Numbered from the stretch's first letter, positions 53,701 to 62,452 are shown. The stretch is DNA of 64,000 nt from Oscillospiraceae bacterium (GCA_015068705.1 SVJZ01000005.1:1-64000); one strand, 5' to 3'. The notes: a model not told the origin generated them from the letters alone. Numbers and translations: made by a program.

Positions 53701-54590
53701 TTTTGATAAAACGGTTTCACATCCCGTTCGGGGGTGATGTAGGTTTTTACGTTGTCCACCAGTGCATTGGGCTTATTGACATAAAGTGCCGTTGCCCCTG
53801 CCATGATCGCTCTTGCGTCATTCGACGCCGCCTGAAGCGGATCGGCTATGTCTTCTGCCTGTTCCTGCGAGCTTAGCGCAAAAGCAAGTTCCTCGTCGTT
53901 GAGCGGTTTATCCGAAGTGTACAAACGAAGGTCATCCAGTAACATGGTAGAATGTCCCTGCGGATAGCGCATATGGAAACGCAGGTTTTTTATCCCGCCA
54001 AAGGTATCCGCTTTTTGTATCGGATGATTTGTCAATCTCTTTTTTCCATTAAAATATGCATCGAAGGTCTTCTCGTTCGTGTCAACAACAAGCGAAACCT
54101 TATACCACTTGCCCGTAATATAGCCCGAAATCACCGTTCCGTCATACGTAGCAAATGAGCCGTTTGGCTGAAAAATTGCCAAGATGGACTCCACGCCGTT
54201 GGAATCGGTAATCATAATCTGCTTTTGCACATTGCCGTTATCCTCCAGGTAAATGCGAAAATCAATCGCAATTTTTCCGCTTGCCTCACTGGACAAATCT
54301 CGTGCAATCAGCAGATGACTGCTTGAAATAACAGACAACATCACATACTTATTTGCCGCATCGTCCTCACACACAAGTATTTTATTGCCTGTATTGCCGT
54401 TTGTATAGCCGGACAATCCTGTTGCGCCGGTACGAAAACCGCTAAAATTGTCCTCAAACAGCACTTCTACCTTAGATGTTTCCTCTGTTGTCTGCGGTTC
54501 CGGAGTATCTGCTGCCCACACATTTGCAGAGGGAAATACCATCGCTATGGCAAGCAAAGCACTGATCATCCTGTTCTTCCATCGCACCAT
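50787..54590 (-). CDS. Secreted multidomain heparinase II/III-family polysaccharide lyase
   Basis: A 1267-residue secreted protein. In order: signal peptide (1-27), LamG-like sandwich (about 40-235), copper-amine-oxidase-N-like domain (about 265-385), alpha/alpha toroid (about 395-760, with CAEMAMGVAFGYDWLYDWLD and ESMGYWEFCQEFCSYHL), heparinase II/III sandwich (about 780-1040, with GHAHMDVGSF near 820 and YRFRAEGHNTIVIN), a cadherin-like strand domain (about 1053-1135, YAKLNSITIDGKELENFDPD) and a C-terminal F5/8 discoidin domain (about 1137-1267, ETRWSSAGVSWIQYDLGSV). The family cleaves uronate-containing polysaccharides by beta-elimination. The discoidin and LamG parts suggest tight glycan binding. 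The actual substrate is unknown. It follows the ABC permeases, so import and cleavage are co-expressed. Confidence 0.87.
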   Translation of the reverse strand: MVRWKNRMISALLAIAMVFPSANVWAADTPEPQTTEETSKVEVLFEDNFSGFRTGATGLSGYTNGNTGNKILVCEDDAANKYVMLSVISSSHLLIARDLSSEASGKIAIDFRIYLEDNGNVQKQIMITDSNGVESILAIFQPNGSFATYDGTVISGYITGKWYKVSLVVDTNEKTFDAYFNGKKRLTNHPIQKADTFGGIKNLRFHMRYPQGHSTMLLDDLRLYTSDKPLNDEELAFALSSQEQAEDIADPLQAASNDARAIMAGATALYVNKPNALVDNVKTYITPERDVKPFYQNGHALVPLRFFSTSIGGKTGWNEADSTVTLTKGETTVSLRVGESSISVNGQPMELPVPVCQIGGTTYASVAELCDAFGLYLFLDQSGMLIYSDKMLNLSWQTHLMALRTISESYVYDDVEGSEITALLKQNFPNQKHPRLLMTEDKFVAIRAEYLKGEDCDPVYKKLIESLKIKCDGYLKTTPMTYYVAAPYYLIDIARAMNDRIMGLAMMYHITLDEQYAVRARQELIAAATFPNWNNTFMLACAEMAMGVAFGYDWLYDWLDESDRTLLRKALISHALSLVQHDYLNETKAVDLAYYSDNPLHRAFLWRGGNPTNNQIIVINGAMFSAAAAIADELSGSELEMAERIFKQSLIDLRRGLSLFAPDGGYEESMGYWEFCQEFCSYHLGTLLNITGGKDYGYLDAPGTRSMVDFLICANGPVSAFSYHDTTTTVADIPPQSMFWADVLGDYEDALPRIEHIMAGKGKLEDLYFYKPEFRQIKAQNLALDYIYPTTGIASMRNGWGKNDLWLGFHADNAYGGPGHAHMDVGSFVMDAMGHQFFLDLGQDNYGLGGYYKHAYRFRAEGHNTIVINPDGDYDQKYGGKAKIDKWVSKPQGVFAQTNLTDIYSDDVVSAWRGIKLDNYRRTVTVQDEIVMKEPSELYWFAHTTASISISEDGKKAYLSSGGDTLLAEIATGENATFSVMDAKPLPTTLDIPGQNPNKGVKKLTIHMENVKEVNLQVIFNQYDADYEELIYSKEFVPLEKWEIPDGEGTPNYAKLNSITIDGKELENFDPDRYHYTVTVSSIEELAAQIGATADGEVQITPSTGIGSPTLIKACAHDDKIAKHYSVTFVAAEGDILWQNECKPVSVTANDHDGNIPENTIDDDMETRWSSAGVSWIQYDLGSVQELEGVAIAFWKASERVAQYEVEVSEDGEKWTNFFKGDAQVKQGYNTHYITNQKAQYVRFNCRGFDGNEGAWNSVLEVKIFTK

Positions 54591-54687
54591 TCATCACTCC
54601 TTTTACATAATATATCCTGCGCGTTCTGAGTCGTTGCTGACTGCCGCAGATATTACTATCAACATTGCGAACAAAACGCAGACAAAT

Positions 54688-55569
54688 TTATCCCTTAATC
54701 GCGCCAATCATTACCCCTTTAACAAAATATTTCTGTAAGAACGGGTAAACCATAAGAATAGGGGCGGTACTCACTACAATAATTGCATATTTTATGGTTT
54801 CGGCGATCGAGCCTTGCTCGAGGTTGGACAAATTTTCCATCATGGTGCTGGTGTCATTTTGAATCAAAATTTCACGCAATACCAACTGCAACGGGAATTT
54901 GGTTCTGTCGCGCAGATAAATCATCGCATTGAACCAGGAATTCCAGTGACTTACCGCATAATACAAAATCATAACCGCCACCACCGAGCCGGAAAGAGGC
55001 AAGACAATACGGAGCAATATCACCAAATGGTTAGCGCCGTCCAACGTCGCCGATTCCTCAAGACTATCCGGAATTCCTGCAAAGAAGGTGCGCATCATAA
55101 TCATGTTGTATGCACTCATGGCTCCCGGAATAATCAATGCCCATAATGTATTGTCCAGACCCATCCCCTTTACATTGAGGTAATTGGGAATCAATCCGGA
55201 TGAAAAATACATGGTGATAACGATAAATGCTGTCATTGCCATCGAACCGGGCAGATTTTTTCTGGAAAGCACATACGCCGCAATCGTTGTCATTACCATA
55301 TTCAGGCTCACGCCAACAATCAGTATAAATAAGGTGTTTCGATAGCCACTCCATACCATGGGATTGTTAAACACTTTCATGTATGCCTCGGTATTTGCAC
55401 CAACCGGCCAATACAAAAGTCCGTCATGCATCAGCAGGGCGTTGGATTCGCTAAACGATGCAAACAATACATATAGCATGGGATAAAGCATGGTGAACGA
55501 AACGAGCAACAGAAATAATGTGTTTGCCACTGTAAAACAGCGATAGCTCATACTTTTTTTGATTTTCAT
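54688..55569 (-). CDS. Carbohydrate ABC transporter permease, LplC/YtcP type
   Basis: A 293-residue inner-membrane permease with six predicted helices and the EAA loop (ESATLDGANHLVILLRIVLP) that contacts the ATPase. The N-terminal FTMLYPMLYVLFASFSES and the C-terminal PFLQKYFVKGVMIGAIKG end are typical of the LplC/YtcP branch, which imports oligosaccharides of uronate-type polymers in other Firmicutes. It pairs with the permease at 55591-56547 and the lipoprotein at 56584-58185. As is usual for this group, no ATPase gene is present here; a shared ATPase elsewhere is expected. Confidence 0.9.
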   Translation of the reverse strand: MKIKKSMSYRCFTVANTLFLLLVSFTMLYPMLYVLFASFSESNALLMHDGLLYWPVGANTEAYMKVFNNPMVWSGYRNTLFILIVGVSLNMVMTTIAAYVLSRKNLPGSMAMTAFIVITMYFSSGLIPNYLNVKGMGLDNTLWALIIPGAMSAYNMIMMRTFFAGIPDSLEESATLDGANHLVILLRIVLPLSGSVVAVMILYYAVSHWNSWFNAMIYLRDRTKFPLQLVLREILIQNDTSTMMENLSNLEQGSIAETIKYAIIVVSTAPILMVYPFLQKYFVKGVMIGAIKG

Positions 55570-55590
55570 TTTTTGTCTCCTTTCGCCGTT

Positions 55591-56547
55591 TTACCACAAA
55601 GAGGTTTCGCTTACTCTGCGCGAAATAGAATTGGTAATCATCAAGAATACGAAGTTTACTACAGAATTGAACAAGCCAACTGCAGTACTATAACTCCAGT
55701 TCATCTCCTGCAAGCCTTTGCGATACACAAAGCTGGAGATGACATCTCCCGTTTCGTAGGTAAGCGGATTATAAAGCAGAATAATTTTTTCGTATCCTAC
55801 ACTAAGAATACTACCCAGACGCAGGATAAGCATAATGATGATAGTGGGAGCAATCCCAGGGATGGTGACATGAAGGGTCTGCTTCCATCTATTCGCGCCA
55901 TCAATCACCGCTGCCTCATAAAGAGTTTGATCAATACCAGTCAGTGCAGCAAGGTATATGATGGAACCCCAACCCATGCCCTGCCAGATTTCCGAAATAA
56001 CCAAAATGGGTACAAATGCATCCGGATTGCTCAAAAGTGGCTGACGTTCCATTCCGAAAAGCACCAAAAGATCAGTGATGATACCGTTATCTGCAACGAA
56101 TACCCGGATCATACCGCAAATTACCACCATAGAAATAAAATGCGGCATATACGAAATGGTCTGCACGCTTCTTTTGAATTTGGTGCTTCCCACCTCATTG
56201 AGCAATAACGCCAATATGATGGGCGCCGGGAACCCGAAAATGATGGATGCTCCGCTGATAATCACTGTATTTTTTACAATTCGCCAAAAATAATAGTTTT
56301 GAAAAAAATCTTTAAAATGCATAAAGCCGACCCAGTCACTTCCGAGCATTCCCTTCATGGGCTGATAATCCTGAAATGCCATCAATATACCATACATGGG
56401 CTTGTAGTAAAAAAGCAGATAGTATACGGCAACGGGGATAAACATCATATACAAAATCCAATGCTTTTTCCAAGCTTTAGCAAACGCGACACATCTTCTG
56501 CCCTTTTGTACCGGAGATGTTACCTGCGAAATTTCTTTTTTTGCCAT
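55591..56547 (-). CDS. Carbohydrate ABC transporter permease, LplB/YteP type
   Basis: A 318-residue inner-membrane permease with six helices. The front HWILYMMFIPVAVYYLLFYYKPMYG and IAFQDY-like MAFQDYQPMKG are typical of the LplB/YteP branch; the EAA loop is YEAAVIDGANRWKQTLHVTIP. It forms the channel with the downstream permease, 21 bases away. The start at 56547 has GGAAAG-type spacing. Confidence 0.9.
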   Translation of the reverse strand: MAKKEISQVTSPVQKGRRCVAFAKAWKKHWILYMMFIPVAVYYLLFYYKPMYGILMAFQDYQPMKGMLGSDWVGFMHFKDFFQNYYFWRIVKNTVIISGASIIFGFPAPIILALLLNEVGSTKFKRSVQTISYMPHFISMVVICGMIRVFVADNGIITDLLVLFGMERQPLLSNPDAFVPILVISEIWQGMGWGSIIYLAALTGIDQTLYEAAVIDGANRWKQTLHVTIPGIAPTIIIMLILRLGSILSVGYEKIILLYNPLTYETGDVISSFVYRKGLQEMNWSYSTAVGLFNSVVNFVFLMITNSISRRVSETSLW

Positions 56548-56583
56548 TTTCTTTCCTCAACTCCATCTTAAAACATTTGGTGT

Positions 56584-58185
56584 TTAACGTTCGGTGTAAC
56601 GGGAAAGCGCCTGATCATAAATCTCCAACGCACGAGCAATGTTGAATTTCTCCATCTGCGCCAAATATTCATCATATTTTTCCAACGGTTCAATGCCCAC
56701 AATAAATTTTAGTATCATCTCTGCACTATAGGTGCCAAACTCCGAAGTCAGCTTTGCCAATTCCTTCTGTTCTTCCTCGGTAAACGAAATGGGTGGAAGT
56801 GAATGAGTGACTACATCCACATTGTTATTCCATGTCTGAATTGCCTCAAATGCCTGAACCGGTTTGGACTGCATCTGCATTGTCAGACGGCTGTCTCCGA
56901 CAAACGGTCCGGAATAAGAACCGCGGCAGTAGTGCGTCAACGCCTGGGATATGCCCTTCTCGGAATTGATAATCATATCGGTCAGCATGGGCTCGCCGTC
57001 TACCATGTTATAGCTGACACCCTCGGTGCCGAACACATAAAACATTCTTCCTTCCTCGCCATAGCCGTAATCAAGGAATCTTGTTGCCAGTTCGAGGTTT
57101 TTGCAGGTTGCACTGATTGCGGTGGAAACAGAGGGGATATACTCCCATTCTCTGTTAAAACGCACCTGAACTTCTCCCTTATTCATGGTGGGAACAGGAG
57201 TTCCTACCAGTTCGAAAGTGGGATCCTTGGTTGCTTTTGCGTTCATCCATTTGCCGATACCTGCACCTGCATTAAACAAGGTTGCACCCACACGGTCATT
57301 GAGCAGATTGGTTTCTACAGTTTTTAAGTCGGTATTTGCAACATTGTTGTCCAGCAAGCCCTCTTTATACCAGCTGTTCATCTTGGTTAGATATTCTTTA
57401 TATCCGGGCGAAACAGGACCAAAGTGCACCTTGCCGTCATTACCTACAAACCAGCCATGTCCCGCACCATATGCCGGAGCAAAGGTCTGTGCTAACATTC
57501 CGTAGACTGTTGACAGAGGGAAGTCTACGCCCAACTCATTTTTGAAACGTCTGAGCATGGTTTCAAACTCATCAATGGTGGTGGGCACTTCCATACCCAA
57601 CTTATCCAGCCAGTCTTTTCTCACGATGGGACCGGAATAGATGCTGGCAGCGCCACCATCCGTCAGGGTGGGGAACACATAATAAGTGCCCTCGTCGGTT
57701 TTTACCATTTTGTCATAATGTGCATTTTCTGAAAGCACTTTGCTCAGGTTGGGCGCCCACTTTTGTATAGGCTCATTCAAATTGGTGATATATCCACTGT
57801 CTACTGCCATCTGCGCGCCAAATCCCTGCCAGTTATAACTAATCAGGTCAGGAAGGTCATTGGAAGCAATCAACAGATTAAATTGCTCTGCCTGCTGCCC
57901 CTGTGCCGGATGAAGATATTCCACCTTCACACCTGTTCTTTTTTCTAGCTCCTTTGCCATGTTTGTTTCACCAAGATTGCTCACCTCGGTGGAAAGGTTA
58001 AGGTTGAGTTCTCCCCACCAGGTCAGGGTATCTTCACACTCAATGGGGTATACACCACCTGCGGCAAGTTTCACCTCATTGCCGGTCTCCGTAGAACCCT
58101 CTTTTTTGTTACATGCCGCCATAGAGAACGCCATCGTGCCTATCAGCAATCCTGCCAGATACCTTCTTGCTTTTTCGTTTAACAT
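56584..58185 (-). CDS. Extracellular sugar-binding lipoprotein, LplA/YtcQ type
   Basis: A 533-residue lipoprotein that delivers oligosaccharide to the two permeases. The lipobox SMAAC places the lipid on C25. The mature chain has family motifs: NLGETNMAKELEKRTGVKVEYLHP, DLISYNWQGFGAQMAVDSG, GPIVRKDWLDKLGMEVP, and a C-terminal PPISFTEEEQKELAKLTSEF segment. Large size (over 500 residues) is typical of LplA/YtcQ proteins. ATG 58185 is nine bases after AAGGAG; two codons earlier another ATG is too near the site. First gene of the transport operon. Confidence 0.9.
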   Translation of the reverse strand: MLNEKARRYLAGLLIGTMAFSMAACNKKEGSTETGNEVKLAAGGVYPIECEDTLTWWGELNLNLSTEVSNLGETNMAKELEKRTGVKVEYLHPAQGQQAEQFNLLIASNDLPDLISYNWQGFGAQMAVDSGYITNLNEPIQKWAPNLSKVLSENAHYDKMVKTDEGTYYVFPTLTDGGAASIYSGPIVRKDWLDKLGMEVPTTIDEFETMLRRFKNELGVDFPLSTVYGMLAQTFAPAYGAGHGWFVGNDGKVHFGPVSPGYKEYLTKMNSWYKEGLLDNNVANTDLKTVETNLLNDRVGATLFNAGAGIGKWMNAKATKDPTFELVGTPVPTMNKGEVQVRFNREWEYIPSVSTAISATCKNLELATRFLDYGYGEEGRMFYVFGTEGVSYNMVDGEPMLTDMIINSEKGISQALTHYCRGSYSGPFVGDSRLTMQMQSKPVQAFEAIQTWNNNVDVVTHSLPPISFTEEEQKELAKLTSEFGTYSAEMILKFIVGIEPLEKYDEYLAQMEKFNIARALEIYDQALSRYTER

Positions 58186-58230
58186 ATGCATTTTCTCCTT
58201 TTCAAAAAATTCGTATTTTACTATATTATG

Positions 58231-58260
58231 ATTATAAAGGATTTTCCTATCTCCCCTCAA
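58231..58260 (-). promoter_or_regulatory. Promoter of the transport/lyase operon
   Basis: TTGAGG (58255-58260), 18-base spacer, TATAAT (58231-58236), about 45 bases before the lipoprotein start. The weak -35 and long spacer suit activation by the neighbouring regulator. Confidence 0.6.
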
Positions 58261-58274
58261 CTCCCAAAACATGA

Positions 58275-58309
58275 AAAGGACACTCTATATCTCAACAAGA
58301 GTGTCCTTT
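58275..58309 (-). terminator. Terminator of the membrane regulator gene
   Basis: An 11-pair stem AAAGGACACTC/GAGTGTCCTTT ending in TTTT on the minus strand, past the regulator stop at 58336 and upstream of the operon promoter. Confidence 0.75.
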
Positions 58310-58335
58310 CTGTTCCGTCATAGGAATATTTTGTT

Positions 58336-60627
58336 TTATTGGTCCTTCTCCTTCTTAACCATCTCTCTGTATTGGCTTGGCAAAATACCCTCCACCTTTT
58401 TAAACGCACGGGAAAATATCTTGGAATTAAGATATCCCACCCTGCCACTGATTACCTCAATGGTATCATTGCGCTGCTTCATCAACAATTTTGCCTGGTT
58501 AATTCTTTGACGTGTAATGTAATCAGCCAACAGCTCTTTTGTTTCGTTTTTGAATATCCTGGATACATAAGATGGTGTCAAACCAAAATGCTCACCAATT
58601 TCCATCACACCAAAACTATGATGACAATATTTCTCTTCCACCAGTTGTTTGACTTGCTCAACAATGTTGCTATTTTTACTCCCCTCGGTATCGGCAAAAT
58701 CGCAAATCCGTTCACACACCTCATACATCAGGTTTCTCATGGGTTCAACATCATTACATCGCAGCAAGCGTTCTTGATACTCTTCTTTGGAAAAATCCGT
58801 TCTCTCGTCGAGACAGTCTTCTGCCGCCTTATACATGACATTAAGCAGATTAAACATATTGCACCGCAGCAATTCAGTTCCAAATTTACTGTCTGTTGTG
58901 AGCTTATCAAAACATTGCGCAAGAACTTCTCTTGCTTTTTCCTTCTCGCCTGCTCGGATAAAATTGCTCAAATAGATTTCCTGCTCGGTTTGAACATGCA
59001 AATCCGATTGTCTGTGCCGCATCATGTCGGCATATTTCATGACGCCAAATTGTTTGGTTGTCTGCATACTGCGTATTCCGTCATACGCCTCATAATAACA
59101 CTCACCAATGCTTTGGAAAGACTTATGCATATTACTCACTGCCGCACCAACCAAAATGCCGAAATGTTTTTCAATCATTCCAACACCCTGGCCAAGAATG
59201 TTGCACACATCGTCCGGTGCATTTTGGCATATGCTATCCGGAATTCCTACCAGAGCCGCCATCAGCCCTTCCACCTCAAAGACATGGCACTCGTATACTT
59301 CACCCAAAAGCTCTTCCATGATATTTACAATGATAAGCTGATAGTACCCGCGCCTTTGTTCTGTGCTCAGATGGTCTTCATCCACAAACAGAGTTTCATA
59401 ATCCTCAATATCCAAAAGCGCCACAATAAAATGCCCTGTCGAAAAATGAATGCCAAATTCTTCTCCCAGTTCGTTTGCTTCGTTGCAATCTTTTATCTGT
59501 CCGGTTAGCAATCCGGATAAATAATTTTGGCGAAGGAGTTTCTTTACATCTTTTAATTCATGGCTCATATTTTCCCGATCATCAAGAATTTTTGAAACCT
59601 CATTAAAAATAATTTCGAACTCGTCATATTCGTCCTTGGAGGTTCGTTTTGCTTTTAGTGTATTCATCAGATGCGCAACCGGTTCATAATTTTGCCTGAT
59701 GAACCTTTTGCTTAAAAACCACCCCACCAAAAGGGTAAATATTACATAAAGCAAAATCAAAACTCTGCCGAATATAATTTGCCCGTGGTAACCAGTATGA
59801 CTTGCTGAAACAAAATACCTCCACCCCTTGATACCCGACTCAACAAACAATCGATCATTCCCTCGTTGCTGGGCAAGATGCATCTTTTCTGCGGCTTGTT
59901 CCGAACTTTTAAAAAACACACGCCCTTCCTTATCCACAATCACAAGTTCGCTGTCATTTGTGTTTTTTAATGTATCAGCAATTCGATTTACTTTTTCCGG
60001 ATTGAATATGGTACCCACCATTGCCCTGGGTACTTCGCCCCACATAGAGGAAATGGGTATGCTTTTGGAAAAGACAATCGCATCATCCAAAGAGAAATTG
60101 CCTTTGGACTCATATACTGCATATTGGTCTCCCGTATTTTCCCGAAATAGATTGCTCCACTCCTCATAGCTTTGATATGTATCGGTGTAATACGAATAAT
60201 AAAAAGTCTTTCCGTCAAAAACAGCATTTGAAGTTATCACCGTATCCAGATCATAGAAATAAACAAACAAGTCGTCAATTTTGTGTTCATTGGAAAGTCG
60301 TAGCGTGCGCAGTTTATTGCAAATCCTCTGCTTTAGCTCTGCTTGTGCAATATCGTTCTTTTCGTTGATTAACTCATCAACATCCTCATCAAATGCCAGT
60401 TCAATGCACAATCGTGTCTGTACATCAAATACATTATCCAATTCCTTTTGTACCTGCAACAAAAGAAGACTATTTGACCGCTCGATTTCCTGTTCCATGG
60501 TTGTTTCTATCTTCAAATACACGCTCAAACTTACCACAAGCGGAATCAGTAAAAGGAGAAAATATGATGCAAACCATCTTTGGGTTACGCTTTTGTTTTT
60601 TATGTGTTTTACTCTGTTATTAGACAC
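58336..60627 (-). CDS. Membrane-bound AraC-family sensor-regulator
   Basis: A 763-residue one-component regulator: cytoplasmic tail, TM1 (about 19-38), an extracellular Cache-like sensor (about 40-285), TM2 (about 288-310), a cytoplasmic linker with coiled coil and a GGDEF-like-fold region (about 345-600), and a C-terminal AraC HTH pair (about 665-763; GEHFGLTPSYVSRIFKNETKELLADYI, VGYLNSKIFSRAFKKVEGILPSQY). This is the YtdP/YesS-like type that usually sits beside LplABC-type transport operons and senses extracellular oligosaccharide. GTG at 60627, seven bases after GGAGG, is the likely start; eleven upstream codons are rejected. It has its own promoter and terminator and probably activates 58185-41029. 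Confidence 0.88.
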   Translation of the reverse strand: MSNNRVKHIKNKSVTQRWFASYFLLLLIPLVVSLSVYLKIETTMEQEIERSNSLLLLQVQKELDNVFDVQTRLCIELAFDEDVDELINEKNDIAQAELKQRICNKLRTLRLSNEHKIDDLFVYFYDLDTVITSNAVFDGKTFYYSYYTDTYQSYEEWSNLFRENTGDQYAVYESKGNFSLDDAIVFSKSIPISSMWGEVPRAMVGTIFNPEKVNRIADTLKNTNDSELVIVDKEGRVFFKSSEQAAEKMHLAQQRGNDRLFVESGIKGWRYFVSASHTGYHGQIIFGRVLILLYVIFTLLVGWFLSKRFIRQNYEPVAHLMNTLKAKRTSKDEYDEFEIIFNEVSKILDDRENMSHELKDVKKLLRQNYLSGLLTGQIKDCNEANELGEEFGIHFSTGHFIVALLDIEDYETLFVDEDHLSTEQRRGYYQLIIVNIMEELLGEVYECHVFEVEGLMAALVGIPDSICQNAPDDVCNILGQGVGMIEKHFGILVGAAVSNMHKSFQSIGECYYEAYDGIRSMQTTKQFGVMKYADMMRHRQSDLHVQTEQEIYLSNFIRAGEKEKAREVLAQCFDKLTTDSKFGTELLRCNMFNLLNVMYKAAEDCLDERTDFSKEEYQERLLRCNDVEPMRNLMYEVCERICDFADTEGSKNSNIVEQVKQLVEEKYCHHSFGVMEIGEHFGLTPSYVSRIFKNETKELLADYITRQRINQAKLLMKQRNDTIEVISGRVGYLNSKIFSRAFKKVEGILPSQYREMVKKEKDQ

Positions 60628-60673
60628 CCATATACCTCCAGAAATGTTCTTTTGTTTCAAAATAGACTGTTTA

Positions 60674-60702
60674 CATTTTAATATACATTGAATAAAATTT
60701 CA
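60674..60702 (-). promoter_or_regulatory. Promoter of the membrane regulator gene
   Basis: TTGAAA (60697-60702), 17-base spacer, TAAAAT (60674-60679). Confidence 0.65.
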
Positions 60703-60847
60703 AGCTTTTCTCTATGGCAGAAATTGCCCTGCATTTATTATATCTGTTTTTCGTTCTCTACTCAACCCTCAAATTATAGAAACCACTCTCTATATCTGCA
60801 CCATGATTTTTTTGGTGCAACTACTTTTCTTTTGCCAGATGTTGTGT

Positions 60848-60853
60848 TACAAT
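60848..60853 (+). promoter_or_regulatory. Extended -10 promoter of the glycosyltransferase gene
   Basis: TACAAT preceded by TGT (extended -10), about 44 bases before the start at 60897; no good -35 is seen. Confidence 0.45.
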
Positions 60854-60896
60854 AAAGCCAACCGGATTATGACATTGAACAAGGGTAGGTGAAACA

Positions 60897-61580
60897 ATGA
60901 ATCATCCCGAATTTACCATTCTGATGCCATGTCTGAACGAGGAAGCCTCTATTGAGTTTTGCATGGATGAAGCAGCGCAATACATACGACAAAGCGGCAT
61001 TTGCGCTGAAATTCTCATTGCAGACAACGGAAGTGTGGATACCTCCAAACAGATTGCACTGCAAAAAGGCGCACGAGTGATTGATGTGGCACAAAAAGGA
61101 TATGGCAATGCATTACGGGCAGGAATTGCCGCAGCAAAAGGGAAATATATCATCATGGGTGACTGTGACGGCAGCTATGATTTTTCCAACCTGCACCCAT
61201 TTGTAAAGCATCTTCGTGACGGCTATGCATTGGTCATGGGAAACCGGTTCAAAGGTGGTATAGAACGTGGCGCAATGCCCTTTACCCACAAATACATCGG
61301 CGTGCCCCTTCTCTCCCTATTGGGGCGGTTGAAATACCGGGTTTCTATCGGTGATTTTCACTCAGGTTTGCGCGGATTTGACAGAGAAAAAGCCCTCGCC
61401 CTTTTCCTGAATGCGGAGGGGATGGAATTTGCCACCGAGATGGTAGGGGCTTTCGCAAGAGCAAAAGAGAAAATCTGCGAGGTTCCCATTGTGTTACGAT
61501 GTGACAAGCGCTCGGGAAAATCGCACCTTCGCACCATACCGGATGGATTACGTCATCTCCGGCTGATAATAAGGCACTAA
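60897..61580 (+). CDS. Glycosyltransferase family 2 (polyprenol-phosphate glycosyltransferase-like)
   Basis: A 227-residue cytoplasmic GT-A enzyme. Nucleotide-sugar motifs: ILMPCLNEEASIEFCMDEA at the start, ADNGSVDTSKQIA, and the metal-binding D-C-D in MGDCDGSYDF. Later RFKGGIERGAMP and FHSGLRGFDREKA are like those of dolichyl-phosphate mannose/glucose synthases. No C-terminal membrane helix is present and the chain is slightly short for that group (it ends soon after DGLRHLRLIIRH), so the usual membrane tail is missing or has been lost. It stands alone on the plus strand, facing the AraC gene. Confidence 0.85.
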   Translation: MNHPEFTILMPCLNEEASIEFCMDEAAQYIRQSGICAEILIADNGSVDTSKQIALQKGARVIDVAQKGYGNALRAGIAAAKGKYIIMGDCDGSYDFSNLHPFVKHLRDGYALVMGNRFKGGIERGAMPFTHKYIGVPLLSLLGRLKYRVSIGDFHSGLRGFDREKALALFLNAEGMEFATEMVGAFARAKEKICEVPIVLRCDKRSGKSHLRTIPDGLRHLRLIIRH

Positions 61581-61612
61581 TTGATATGAAAAAAGCACCC
61601 TGATGGGTGCTC

Positions 61613-62428
61613 TTATTCTTTCTGGCGACCTGCCATATATTTTTTCGGTGATATACCAATCATTTTTTTGAATACCTTGGAAAAATACAGTGCATCCGAA
61701 AAACCGCAGGAGAGCGCCACCTCGGTTACATTGTTGTGCCCCTCCTCGATGAGTCTGGCAGCATGGTTTGTGCGCACGGTGTGGATATATTCCACCACTC
61801 CGATTTTAAACTGTCGTTTAAACAGGGACGAAATATATTTTTTGTGATAGGAAAAATGTTGCCCGATTTGTTCCAGTGATAACCCGGGGTCAGAAAAATT
61901 GTTGTCAATATAGTTTTTTACCAGTGTGGCATTTTGCACCGATGCAGAAACTGCTTCCTCCTTTTCCATCACCCGATGCCAGGTTGCGATTTTAGAAAGG
62001 GTATAAAGGAGTACACTCTCGCTGATTAAGTCGGTAACTTCTCCCCCCACCCCGATACACTCGGACCAAAAAGGATAAATATCCAAAAATCCGCGAAAAA
62101 CAAAGTTTTGCGTGCCAATACCCAGGCGCTCCAACTCCGCATTGGCACGGATGCCGATGAAACTGATATACATATATCGAAAATCCTCTCCGCCCGAAAC
62201 CGAATAGTTTACTGCCGGGAAGGCAAAAAAGATATCCCCTTTCTCCACCTGCTCGTGTTTTCCATTACACGAAACCACACCACTCCCCTCGGTAACATAA
62301 TGAATCCGATAAACGGTACTCATGCCCGATTTGGCGCCTGCAGCAGCATCGGCTTCATATACAAAATTAATGGTATTGATGGTTGCCTCGGCACGGGCCG
62401 GTGGAATAAATCTGCAAATGGAATTCAA
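61613..62428 (-). CDS. AraC-family transcriptional regulator
   Basis: A regulator of about 271 residues with an N-terminal cupin (VYRIHYVTEGSGVVSCNGKHEQVEKGDIFFAFP, read in pieces) and C-terminal HTH pair (GQHFSYHKKYISSLFKRQFK, VALSCGFSDALYFSKVFKKMIGISPKKYM). It belongs to the XylS/AraC branch with a FWSE-type middle region, different from the two cassette regulators. The start is uncertain: TTG 62428, GTG 62440 or further up; no ATG with a good ribosome site exists. It follows the Gfo/Idh/MocA gene after a terminator and probably controls that enzyme or the unseen genes to the right. Confidence 0.8.
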   Translation of the reverse strand: MNSICRFIPPARAEATINTINFVYEADAAAGAKSGMSTVYRIHYVTEGSGVVSCNGKHEQVEKGDIFFAFPAVNYSVSGGEDFRYMYISFIGIRANAELERLGIGTQNFVFRGFLDIYPFWSECIGVGGEVTDLISESVLLYTLSKIATWHRVMEKEEAVSASVQNATLVKNYIDNNFSDPGLSLEQIGQHFSYHKKYISSLFKRQFKIGVVEYIHTVRTNHAARLIEEGHNNVTEVALSCGFSDALYFSKVFKKMIGISPKKYMAGRQKE

Positions 62429-62452
62429 CTCCTGCTTCACCTCGCTTGTGAT

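Noticed and set aside
60674-60896. Small RNA or riboswitch in the gap before the glycosyltransferase
   Set aside because: Apart from the two divergent promoters the gap is AT-rich with no conserved structure that I can recognise.
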